Assembly (NCBI RefSeq): GCF_009806555.1
Contig: NZ_VUOK01000030.1
Coordinates: 726 to 40,235 of the forward strand
Reading direction: 5' to 3'
Length of the DNA stretch: 39,510 nt
Source of the DNA: Methylobacterium sp. 2A
GTDB taxonomy: Bacteria; Pseudomonadota; Alphaproteobacteria; Rhizobiales; Beijerinckiaceae
Made by a program: the position numbers and the translations under genes. Below, one piece after another: positions 16,262 through 23,464 of this stretch. Numbering within the stretch: the first letter of the stretch is position 1; each line of letters begins with the position of its first letter. Below the pieces are notes generated by a model. The model was given only the letters and a program-made list of their open reading frames with translations. It was not told where the DNA came from and did no database searches.

Positions 16262-16600
16262 TCAGTTCGTGGCGCGGGCGCGCATCCGGTAGGCGCCGGC
16301 ATCGTCGCGCACGAACATCTCGGCGATGCCGGCATGGCGCAGGGCCTCCCCCGACGTGTCGGGCACGAGGTTCTGCTCCGACACGTAGGCGACGTACTCG
16401 GTCTCCGCGTTCTCGGCCAGCAGGTGGTAGAAGGGCTGGTCCTTGCGCGGCCGCACCTCCTCGGGGATCGACAGCCACCATTCCTCGGTGTTGTCGAAGA
16501 CCGGGTCGACGTCGAAGACGACGCCCCGGAAGGGGTAGATCCGGTGGCGCACCACGGCGCCGATCGCGAATTTCGCGGTTCTCAGTCTTACGTCCGTCAT
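16262..16600 (-). CDS. hspQ: Heat shock protein HspQ
   Basis: HspQ (YccV-like, hemimethylated-DNA-binding fold) is a small cytoplasmic protein that in enterobacteria acts as a Lon specificity enhancer and DnaA-level modulator. The 112 residues include AKFAIGAVVRHRIYPFRGVVFDVDP, here seen as FAIGAVVRHRIYPFRGVVFD. They also include the segments EEWWLSIPEEVRP, QPFYHLLAENAETEYVAYV and EQNLVPD, all family signatures. Length is normal. ATG 16600 is used; a G-rich tract GGGGGGAC on the coding strand's complement lies about 20 bp away, so the binding site is not strong. Role in this organism is inferred from family. Confidence 0.92.
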   Translation of the reverse strand: MTDVRLRTAKFAIGAVVRHRIYPFRGVVFDVDPVFDNTEEWWLSIPEEVRPRKDQPFYHLLAENAETEYVAYVSEQNLVPDTSGEALRHAGIAEMFVRDDAGAYRMRARATN

Positions 16601-16647
16601 GGCTCAGTCCGTCCAGGGGGGACAGATAGGACCGATGGCGGGGCCTG

Positions 16648-17388
16648 TCACCGGGCGGGCGCGGAGACCGGGCTCCGGATGCCGAGTTCGGCCGCGATGG
16701 CGCGCGCGGTGGCCTCGCGCCGGGCGGTGAGGTCGGCGGCCCGCGCCCGGGTCGCCGCCACGAGGGCCGGCGGGGCGGTGCGGGGGGTGCCGCTGTCGAA
16801 GGGCGGCTCGGGCGCGTATTGCATTCCGAGCTGAATGCCCTGCGCGGCCTCCGCGCCCCGCAGTTCGGCGGCGAGGCGCAAAGCCCCGTCGATCCCCGCG
16901 GTGACGCCGGCCGCGAACACCCAGGTGCGATTCTCCGCATCGCGGTCGATCACCACCCGCGCATCCACCGGCTCGGCCCCGAAGACGGGCAGCAGGTGGA
17001 CGGCGGTCCAGTAAGTGGTGGCCCGGCGCCCGACCAACAGGCCCGCCGCCCCCAGGAGGAGCGCGCCGGTGCAGACCGAGAGGATGTGGGAGGCGCCCGC
17101 GGCCTGCTGCCGGATCCAGCCGAGCACGGCCGGATCGCGCATCAGCGCCTCCTGGCCCTGGCCCCCCGGCACGTGCAGCACGTCGAGCCGGGGCGCCGCG
17201 TCGAGGGTCGCGTCCGGCAGGATGCGCAGGCCGCGCACGTCGCGCACCGGATCGGGGGTGGCGGCGTAGATCCGGTAGGTGCTGTTCGGGATCCGGGCCA
17301 GGATCTCGAACGGGCCGGTAAGATCGATCTGGTCGAGCCCCTCGAACAGGAGCGAGCCGATCTGCAGGTGTGTGTCGGGCGGGATCAT
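16648..17388 (-). CDS. DJ-1/PfpI family protein (isonitrile hydratase-like)
   Basis: The 246-residue protein matches the DJ-1/PfpI fold. The nucleophile-elbow cysteine is Cys106 in SVCTGALLLGAAGLL, the acidic residue is Asp22 in QIDLTGPFE, and the Glu side of the pocket is in PGGQGQEALM. These correspond to the residues of Pseudomonas isonitrile hydratase InhA, which converts isonitriles to N-formamides. The C-terminal 40 residues (Arg/Ala-rich) go beyond the core. ATG 17388 has GGAGG at proper spacing. It is divergent, with a 53-bp gap, from a GlxA-type AraC regulator whose sensor domain has the same fold. The pairing suggests the regulator controls this gene. Substrate is unproven. Confidence 0.8.
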   Translation of the reverse strand: MIPPDTHLQIGSLLFEGLDQIDLTGPFEILARIPNSTYRIYAATPDPVRDVRGLRILPDATLDAAPRLDVLHVPGGQGQEALMRDPAVLGWIRQQAAGASHILSVCTGALLLGAAGLLVGRRATTYWTAVHLLPVFGAEPVDARVVIDRDAENRTWVFAAGVTAGIDGALRLAAELRGAEAAQGIQLGMQYAPEPPFDSGTPRTAPPALVAATRARAADLTARREATARAIAAELGIRSPVSAPAR

Positions 17389-17441
17389 CGGATGCCTCCG
17401 GGGTGGACGGGACGGCCCTAGCGCGTCACGCTCTGGCGCGA

Positions 17442-18423
17442 ATGACAAAGGCCCCTCGCTTTCCGCCAGACGCGCCGCGCCCCGTGGAGGTGCTGGCCTT
17501 CCCGTCGGTTCAGCTCCTCGACGTGGCGGGGCCGCTCCAGGTCTTCGACGGCCAACGCGCATGGCGGCGTGGGCCAACCCTACGCGCCGCGGGTGATCGC
17601 GGCGGGCGAGCCGATGCTCACCGCCTCGGCCGGCCTGCGGCTGGTGGCCGAGCCGCTGCCGGGCGACGCCATTCCGGTCGACACGCTGGTGATCGCGGGC
17701 GGTCCCGGCGTGCTGGCGGCCTGCGACGACCCCGCTTTGGTCGCCTGGGTGCGGGCGCGGGCCGAACGGGCGCGCCGGGTCGCCTCGGTCTGCACCGGCG
17801 CGTTCCTGCTGGGCGCGGCCGGGCTCCTCGACGGGCGGCGCGCCGTGACCCACTGGAAGCATTGCGGCACGCTGGCGGCGCGCTACCCCCGGATCCGGGT
17901 CGAGCCCGACCCGATCTTCGTGCGTGACGGTCCGGTCTGGTCCTCGGCGGGCGTCACGGCGGGGATCGATCTGGCGCTCGCGCTGGTCGAGGCGGATCTC
18001 GGCCGGCCGCTCGCGCTGGCGGTGGCGCGCCACCTCGTGATGTTCCTGAAGCGCCCGGGCGGGCAGGCGCAGTTCAGCGCGGCTTTGGCCCTCCAGGCGG
18101 GCGAGGAGCGGTTCGCGCGGCTCCACGCCTATATCGCGGAGAACCTGTCAGGCGATCTCTCGCTGCCGGCGCTCGCCGCGGCGGCGGGGATGAGCGAACG
18201 CAGCCTTAGCCGGCACTATCTGGCGGCGACCGGCCTCACCCCGGCCAGGGCGGTGGAGCGCCTGCGGGTCGAGGCGGCCCGGCGGGCGCTCGCCGAGACC
18301 GCGCAGCCGGTCAAGCGCATCGCGCGCATCTGCGGCTTCGGCTCCGAGGGGACGATGCGGCGGAGCTTCTTGCGGCACGTCGCGGCGACGCCGCAGGATT
18401 ATCGGGCGCGGTTCGGGGAATGA
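17442..18423 (+). pseudogene. GlxA-family AraC-type regulator, frameshifted
   Basis: The intact protein would join a DJ-1/PfpI sensor domain to a C-terminal AraC double helix-turn-helix. ATG 17442 opens MTKAPRFPPDAPRPVEVLAF and runs to DVAGPLQVF (17521-17546). Homology then jumps to another frame beginning TANAHGGVGQPYAPRVIAAGE at 17548, which runs to the stop at 18421-18423. The expected VFATANAHGG would need GCGACG where only GACG is present, so a CG dinucleotide seems lost at 17546-17548. Downstream, the pseudo-catalytic ASVCTGAFLLGAAGLL and the AraC segment (IARICGFGSEGTMRRSF) are intact. It is either a recent mutation or a base-calling error. It neighbours and probably regulates the divergent DJ-1 gene. 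Confidence 0.8.
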
Positions 18424-18430
18424 GGGGAGA

Positions 18431-19480
18431 TCACCCCAGCTGATACACGGCCGCCAGCTCCGGATCCTTGGCGGCCACGAGCTTGGCGAGATCCACGATC
18501 ACCTTGGCCTGCTTCCAGGTGGCGTCGTCCTGCATCTTGCCGTCGAGCATCACGGCGCCGGTGCCGTCCGGCATGGCGGCGACGATCCGGGCCGCGAAGG
18601 CCACCTCGGCCGGGTCCGGCGCGAAGACCCGCTTGGCGATCGCCACCTGGCTCGGATGCAGCGTCCAGGCGCCGGCGCAGCCCATCAGGAAGGCGTTGCG
18701 GAACTGCGCCTCGCAGGCCGCGCCATCGGAAAAATCGCCGAACGGGCCGTAGAACGCCTTGATGCCGTTGGCCATGCAGGCATCGACCATCTTGGCGATG
18801 GTGTAGTGCCAGAGATCCTGCTGGGCGCTCGCCCGGGGCGCGTCCCCGGACGGGTCGGCGATCACCCGGTAATCCGGATGGCCGCCGCCGACCCGGGTGG
18901 TCTTCATGCCGCGGGACGCCGCGAGATCCGCCGGGCCCAGGCTCATGCCGTGCATCCGCGGCGAGGCCGACGCGATGGCATCGACATTGGCCACCCCCTC
19001 GGCGGTCTCCAGGATCGCGTGGACCAGGATCGGCTTCGTCACCCCGTGGCGCGCCTCGAGCTGGGCGAGCAGCTGATCGATGTAGTGGATGTCCCACGGC
19101 CCCTCGACCTTGGGCACCATCACCACGTCGAGCTTGCTGCCGACCTCGGCCACGATCGTGAACAGGTCGTCCAGGATCCAGGGCGAGTTGAGGGCGTTGA
19201 TCCGGGTCCAGAGGCCGGTGCCGGTGGCGGCGAAGTCGGTCGCCTGGGCCATGGCCACGAAGCCCTTGCGGGCCGCCTCCTTCTGGTCGGCCGGGACCGC
19301 GTCCTCCAGGTTGCCCAAGACCACGTCGACCGTGCCGGCGAGTTCCGGCACCCGGGCGCGGACCTTGTCGTTGTGGGGCGGCACGAAGTGGATCATCCGC
19401 TCCAGCCGCACCGGCAGCTCGCGGAACGGGGCCGGCGCGCCGGTGGCAAGCGGCTGGAAGAAGCGGCGGGGCAATTTCAT
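18431..19480 (-). CDS. HpcH/HpaI aldolase / citrate lyase family, malyl-CoA-lyase-like
   Basis: A CitE-type lyase of 349 residues that cleaves or forms a C-C bond in a hydroxyacyl-CoA. Conserved features are [12 protein letters not shown] (metal-binding acidic loop), [10 protein letters not shown] (substrate Arg), [25 protein letters not shown] (metal Glu) and PFGDFSD. The last is shared with L-malyl-CoA/beta-methylmalyl-CoA lyases of methylotrophs and phototrophs. The N-terminal 40 residues differ from MclA of the serine cycle, so this is probably a paralogue. Its role in glyoxylate or mesaconyl-CoA metabolism is a guess. ATG 19480 has AGAGG upstream. A mosaic palindromic repeat lies about 95 bp upstream and the frameshifted regulator converges from the other side with a 7-bp gap. 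Confidence 0.8.
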   Translation of the reverse strand: MKLPRRFFQPLATGAPAPFRELPVRLERMIHFVPPHNDKVRARVPELAGTVDVVLGNLEDAVPADQKEAARKGFVAMAQATDFAATGTGLWTRINALNSPWILDDLFTIVAEVGSKLDVVMVPKVEGPWDIHYIDQLLAQLEARHGVTKPILVHAILETAEGVANVDAIASASPRMHGMSLGPADLAASRGMKTTRVGGGHPDYRVIADPSGDAPRASAQQDLWHYTIAKMVDACMANGIKAFYGPFGDFSDGAACEAQFRNAFLMGCAGAWTLHPSQVAIAKRVFAPDPAEVAFAARIVAAMPDGTGAVMLDGKMQDDATWKQAKVIVDLAKLVAAKDPELAAVYQLG

Positions 19481-19575
19481 CGGGAGCCTCTTGGACGGGC
19501 TGGCATCCACCCCCGTTAGAGCCGATCCCGACCGCTTTGCAATCGGGAACGCGGGCGCACGCCGAACCCCGTCGA

Positions 19576-19718
19576 GGATTCCAAAGGACGAGTCCTTTGG
19601 CGGGTGCAGGGCAGAGCCCTGCGAAACAGCGCGCAGACCCCGAAAGGGGGGTCTGCGCGCTGTTCGTCGGGGTTTCACCCCGACCCCCCACCAAAGGGAC
19701 CCGGTCCCCTTGGAAACC
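19576..19718 (+). repeat. Mosaic palindromic repeat, copy 2
   Basis: Five consecutive hairpins: CCAAAGGAC/GTCCTTTGG (19581-19600), GCAGGGC-AGA-GCCCTGC (19606-19622), a perfect 17-bp stem at 19625-19641/19648-19664 with a 6-nt loop, GTCGGGG-TTTCA-CCCCGAC (19666-19684), and CCAAAGGGA/TCCCCTTGG with one mismatch (19690-19713), ending GGAAACC. Its right end lies 17 bp past the stop of the DUF2778 gene, whose transcript would run into it. The central stem differs in sequence from that of copy 4 but has the same position and nearly the same length. Confidence 0.9.
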
Positions 19719-19734
19719 TATCATCGTGCGGCGG

Positions 19735-21054
19735 TCAGCCCCGGCCGCCCCCGCGCTCGCTCAGGCCGACCCGGCCGAACAGGCCGCCGTCGCCGGCCAC
19801 CACCACGAGGCGCCGGACCTCGCCCCGCAGGAAGGCCTGCAGGAAGCGGTTGTAGTCGCGGAACGAGACGCAGCCGTTCGAGGCACCGGGCTGGCGCAGC
19901 ATGTAGGTGTGGGCGAGCAGGCCGTCGCGGCCGTGGATCGACCCGCTGCCGCCCACCGGGGTGAGGCGGATCGCCCGCACCCCGTGGAACAGGCGCTCGC
20001 GCTCGGTCAGCATGTAGGTGCCCGGCGGCGTCGAGCCGCGCATGCGCAGGTGGACGAAGCGCGGGTTGTCCATGGCCTCGCCGAGGCCGGAATGGGCCTC
20101 CAGCACCTCGCCGGAGGGCAGCGTCACCGTGCGGGCGGTGATGTCGTAGACGGCCGTGCCGGCGACGGAATCGGGCTCCGGGCTGATCCGGGCGCGCGGG
20201 GTCGCCTGGGGCAGGGTATCGGGGCTGGCATAGGCCAGGGCCTGACGCGGCTGCTCGCGGGGCGCGGCGGCGCCGACGCCGAACAGCTTCTCGAAGAAGG
20301 AGGGCTCCTCCGCCATGGCGGCGCGGAACACGTCGCGGGTGCGGGGCAGGGCGCGGGCCGCGACCCGGGCGGGCGGGGCGCTGCGCGGGGTCGCGGGCTG
20401 CGGGCGCAGCTCGGCCGGGCGGGCCACCGGCAGCGGCACGCGGGCGGGCGCGAGCGCGGCGGGCGCCGGTTCGGCCGCGGCGAGCCGCAGGGGCGCCGGC
20501 TCGGACGCGGCCGGCATGTTCGCGGCCTGCGCGGTCCGGATCCGCTCGGCCCTGCCCTGCTCGGCTCTGGCGACCTGCCGGGCGATCTCGCGGACCGCCG
20601 GGGACGGCTCGGATACGGCGACTTGAGATGTGGGGACCTGGGATGTGGGGACCTGGGATATGGGGACCTGGAACTCGGTCGGCAGCGCCGCGCCGCCGAA
20701 ATCGGTCGCGGCGGCGGCGCCCAGGGCCGGGCTCGGATCGAGCATCCAGGCGATGTTCGGCTGCGGCGCGGCGTGCGGGGCGGTGGCGAGGGCAGGGCGC
20801 AACGCGGGGGCCTCGGCAGGGGCGGGGGCCTGCGGCTGGCCGAGGATCGCCCAGCCGGCCAGGGTCATCGCCGTCAGGGAGATGAGCGCCGTCAGCCGGT
20901 TGCGGCGGCGGGCACGCCGCATGGCGCTGGGATAGGGCGCGCGGGTGCGGGCGACCGGATCGTAGGGGGTCTCCACGTAGACGATGCGCTGGGGCGCCGT
21001 CCGGGCGGGCTCGGCGACGCGGTACGCGCTTCGGGACAACGCAGCCTGGGCCAT
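19735..21054 (-). CDS. DUF2778 (Tlde1-like, L,D-transpeptidase-type) membrane-anchored protein
   Basis: The 439-residue protein has a short basic cytoplasmic start, one transmembrane helix (residues 54-72) and a long Pro/Ala-rich periplasmic linker. The C-terminal 125 residues form a DUF2778/Tlde1 domain. Signature pieces are EAHSGLGEAMDNPRF, STPPGTYML, LFHGVRAIRLTPVG, the histidine motif SIHGRDGLLAHTYML and the catalytic cysteine in ASNGCVSFRDY. Tlde1 toxins of type VI secretion use the same His/Cys pair for L,D-carboxy- and transpeptidase activity on peptidoglycan. The fixed membrane anchor here argues for a housekeeping role. ATG 21054 is chosen because upstream residues are unlike the family. 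The linker holds three exact-length 5-residue repeats. The AmpG muropeptide permease lies next on the same strand. Confidence 0.82.
   Translation of the reverse strand: MAQAALSRSAYRVAEPARTAPQRIVYVETPYDPVARTRAPYPSAMRRARRRNRLTALISLTAMTLAGWAILGQPQAPAPAEAPALRPALATAPHAAPQPNIAWMLDPSPALGAAAATDFGGAALPTEFQVPISQVPTSQVPTSQVAVSEPSPAVREIARQVARAEQGRAERIRTAQAANMPAASEPAPLRLAAAEPAPAALAPARVPLPVARPAELRPQPATPRSAPPARVAARALPRTRDVFRAAMAEEPSFFEKLFGVGAAAPREQPRQALAYASPDTLPQATPRARISPEPDSVAGTAVYDITARTVTLPSGEVLEAHSGLGEAMDNPRFVHLRMRGSTPPGTYMLTERERLFHGVRAIRLTPVGGSGSIHGRDGLLAHTYMLRQPGASNGCVSFRDYNRFLQAFLRGEVRRLVVVAGDGGLFGRVGLSERGGGRG
20627..20671 (-). repeat. Three tandem 15-bp repeats inside the DUF2778 gene
   Basis: The unit GATGTGGGGACCTGG is repeated three times with one substitution in the last copy. 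On the coding (minus) strand it encodes three Q-V-P-T/I-S pentapeptides in the linker. Being in frame, copy number can change without breaking the gene. Confidence 0.9.
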
Positions 21055-21230
21055 TCGGGGAACTCGCCTACGCGCCTCCCCACAGGCAGCCGCCGCCGTT
21101 CGCCCGCGGAGGCTTGGTCCGCGCACGTCGCCTGGGTTGCCCATCTGGGAAGGACATCAACCGTCCGTCCCATTAAGCGGCCTTATGGTTAAGTCTTGCT
21201 GAAGACGCGCGCCCCGCCGCGAATACGCGT

Positions 21231-22559
21231 TCAGGACGCCGGTTCGGGCGCCTCCATCGGCCCGTGCCGGTGCGCGACGAACAGGCAGAGCAGGGCCACC
21301 GGCACGCCGATCAGCGACGTGCCGACGAAGAACCATGGGAACCCAGTCCACTCGATCACGAAGCCCGAGAGCCCGGCGAGCAGGCTGCCGGGCAGGGCGC
21401 AGAGCGAGGTCAGCAGGGCATACTGGCTCGCCGCGTGGGCGGTGGCCGAGAGCCGCGACATGTAGGTGATCAGCACGATCGACGCGAAGGCATAGGCGAA
21501 GCCGTCGATCCCCACCGTCGCCGCGAAGGTCCAGAACGCCGCCCCGCCATGGCCGCCGTGCCACGCGAGATAGGCCAGCGCGAGGTGCGAGGCCGAGGCC
21601 GCCACGGTGCCGACGAGCAGGCTCGCCATCATGCCGATCCGCGGGATGATGGCGCTGGCCAGGAAGGTCCCGCCCAGGGCGATCCAGAAGCCGAACAGCT
21701 TGGTTACGGTGGCGATGTCGGTGTTGGAATAGCCGAGCGTCTTGAACAGCGGGATCGCCATGGCGTTCGAGACGTAGCCGGGCATCCGGAAGCCCGCGAC
21801 CAGGGCCAGCACCGGCACGGCGAGCGGCCCGAGCCGGGCGAGGAGGTCGCGGATCGGCGCCCAGACGGTCTCGACAAAGCCGCCGCTCGCCGGCGTCTCG
21901 GGGGCGGGGGGCTCGGGCGCCAGCAGGGCCGCGACCGTGCCGGGGGCCATCAGCGCGGCCATGCACAGGTAGGCGGCACGCCAGCCATACGCGTCGGACA
22001 GGTAGAGGGCGCCGGCGCCGGCCGCGAGGTTGCCGATCCGGTAGCCGATCTCCGACCAAGACGACATCAGCGCCTGCCGCTCGGGGGGCGCGGCGGTGAT
22101 GCGCCAGCCGTCGATCACCACGTCCTGGGTGGCGCCCGCGACCCCGAGCGCCAGGGAGAACGCCACCGTCCAGCCGAGCCAGTGGGCCGGATCGCCGAAG
22201 GCGACACCGGCGAGCGCCAGGGCGACGAGGATCTGCGTGGCGACGATCCAGCCGCGGCGCCGCCCGAGCCAGCGGCCGATGAGCGGCGCGTCGTGGCGGT
22301 CGAGGAAGGGCGCCCAGAGGAACTTGAGCTTATAGGCGATGGTGAGCTCGCTCATCAGCCCGATCGTGGCGAGCGGCACCTTCGCCTGGACGAGCCAGGC
22401 CGATTGCGTCGCGTAGACCAGCAGGAACGGGATGCCCTGCGCGAAGCCGAGCCCGAGCACCGCGGCGACCCGCCGATCGGTGAATAGGGGCGTCAGGAAG
22501 GCGTTGTTTTGGGACGTCACAGGAGTGGAAGGGGCACTGGCTGCGGCCGGGTTTGCCAT
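21231..22559 (-). CDS. ampG: AmpG-family muropeptide permease (MFS)
   Basis: The 442-residue inner-membrane protein has about twelve to fourteen transmembrane segments. It matches AmpG: GFAQGIPFLLVYATQSAWLV in the first helix, then YKLKFLWAPFLDRHDAP, RRRGWIVATQ and GATQDVVIDGWRI. All are hallmark segments of the PAT/AmpG group, which imports anhydromuropeptides for peptidoglycan recycling. ATG 22559 is preceded by AGGAG nine bases away. The neighbouring DUF2778 protein on the same strand also points to peptidoglycan metabolism, though a 176-bp gap separates them and they need not be one operon. No ampD or ampR is visible, so beta-lactamase control cannot be inferred. Confidence 0.9.
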   Translation of the reverse strand: MANPAAASAPSTPVTSQNNAFLTPLFTDRRVAAVLGLGFAQGIPFLLVYATQSAWLVQAKVPLATIGLMSELTIAYKLKFLWAPFLDRHDAPLIGRWLGRRRGWIVATQILVALALAGVAFGDPAHWLGWTVAFSLALGVAGATQDVVIDGWRITAAPPERQALMSSWSEIGYRIGNLAAGAGALYLSDAYGWRAAYLCMAALMAPGTVAALLAPEPPAPETPASGGFVETVWAPIRDLLARLGPLAVPVLALVAGFRMPGYVSNAMAIPLFKTLGYSNTDIATVTKLFGFWIALGGTFLASAIIPRIGMMASLLVGTVAASASHLALAYLAWHGGHGGAAFWTFAATVGIDGFAYAFASIVLITYMSRLSATAHAASQYALLTSLCALPGSLLAGLSGFVIEWTGFPWFFVGTSLIGVPVALLCLFVAHRHGPMEAPEPAS

Positions 22560-22722
22560 CCACGCGTCTCCTGGGGTTCGGGGAGGAGAGAGCAGAGTTG
22601 GGCGGGAGGTGCAACGATCGTGCGACTGTCCCGACAATCGCCCTCATCCTCGGCCGGGCTGAGGGACGGGGCTCGCGGAATTCGGCCGCCCATGCCATCG
22701 TACCGTTCGAGGAGCCCAGCCG

Positions 22723-22977
22723 ATGACAAACACAGCCGCCGACATCGCCGCCCTCAAGATACTTGTCATCGAACTCTACGGAGCAGTCGCCACCAAAGAA
22801 GGCTCACCAGAGAAGGCAAGACAATTCATCGACAGGATGATGCACAACATCTACGTCGGAATCGAGAAGGCCAAGGCGGACTATCCTGTTGATCAGCACG
22901 ATCAGATCGACGACGTTCATAAATCCGTGGCGCAGATGCTGGGCGGCATGGAGTTCGGCGGGAGAGACGATCGATGA
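22723..22977 (+). CDS. Small soluble helical protein, unknown function (cassette gene 1)
   Basis: An 84-residue acidic protein predicted all-helical (MTNTAADIAALKILVIELYG at the start, later helix RQFIDRMMHNIYVGIEKAKA). It has no transmembrane segment. ATG 22723 has GAGGAG nine bases upstream. Base composition is clearly lower in GC than its neighbours, with A-ending codons (AAA, ACA, GAA, GGA) rare elsewhere in the window. This suggests acquisition from another source. It overlaps the next gene as ATGA and is the first of three tightly coupled small genes, divergent from ampG. I recognise no family. Confidence 0.7.
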   Translation: MTNTAADIAALKILVIELYGAVATKEGSPEKARQFIDRMMHNIYVGIEKAKADYPVDQHDQIDDVHKSVAQMLGGMEFGGRDDR

Positions 22978-23201
22978 GCGCATCCCAGGAGGCGGAGAAG
23001 CTGACCGGGACCTGGATCAACAATCTCAGCATCGCGGTGATCGTTGCCGGCGTGGTTGCGCCGGCGTCCAGAGCCCGCGAGGTCCTGGTAGCGCATGAGG
23101 CCGGTGCCCCCTATGTCGCCTCGATCCTGCTCTGGCTCGCGGCGGGCTACGGCGTCCACCTGTTCGGACGCAGCTGGCTTCTCAGGAGGTATCGGGAATG
23201 A
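22974..23201 (+). CDS. Small two-pass membrane protein, unknown function (cassette gene 2)
   Basis: The 75-residue protein has two hydrophobic helices (about residues 18-34 and 46-64), with a positively charged C-terminus (RSWLLRRYRE) that would face the cytoplasm. It starts inside the stop of the upstream gene (ATGA, 22974-22977), and its own stop overlaps the next start (ATGA, 23198-23201). All three are therefore likely made together. The size and hairpin topology recall holin- or pore-like small proteins, but there is no sequence signature for that; treat as unknown. Confidence 0.65.
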   Translation: MSASQEAEKLTGTWINNLSIAVIVAGVVAPASRAREVLVAHEAGAPYVASILLWLAAGYGVHLFGRSWLLRRYRE

Positions 23202-23410
23202 CGGGGGTCGATATCTTTGTCCTGTTCGTCCTGCCGGCGCTGATCCTGTCGGGCGCGCTGATCGGCCTCGCCATCCTCAACCGGCCGGCTCAGTCCAGAG
23301 CGCGCGATGCTTCGGAGGTGCCTGCGCCGGCAACGGCCCCATCCGCGCCGCCCGTCACGGTGCGCTTTGACATGGGCGCGATCATCGTTCCGAGGGCCGC
23401 CAACGAGTGA
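23198..23410 (+). CDS. Small single-pass membrane protein, unknown function (cassette gene 3)
   Basis: The 70-residue protein has one N-terminal transmembrane helix (residues 5-27, IFVLFVLPALILSGALIGLAI) and a soluble tail. The tail includes a Pro/Ala linker and a terminal beta-like segment (VTVRFDMGAIIVPRA). It is the last gene of the ATGA-coupled cassette and ends 54 bp before the convergent mfd stop. No family recognised. The cassette resembles a small membrane complex with a soluble partner, which is inference from architecture only. Confidence 0.6.
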   Translation: MTGVDIFVLFVLPALILSGALIGLAILNRPAQSRARDASEVPAPATAPSAPPVTVRFDMGAIIVPRAANE

Positions 23411-23464
23411 ATGCCGGCCGGGGGCCAACCCTGTGCCGAGCGCAAAGGCCCGTCGCGGCGTCTC

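Noticed and set aside
19576..19718. Palindromic repeats as ordinary Rho-independent terminators
   Set aside because: They contain several stacked hairpins and no T-run; the shared modular order across four loci marks them as a repeat family, although they may also terminate transcription.
20627..20671. Short regularly spaced repeats as a CRISPR array
   Set aside because: They are three directly adjacent 15-bp units without spacers, in frame within a coding sequence.
22096..23032. Several 70-130-codon frames around the ampG start on either strand
   Set aside because: They overlap the better supported ampG and cassette genes, lack ribosome binding sites and show no domain.
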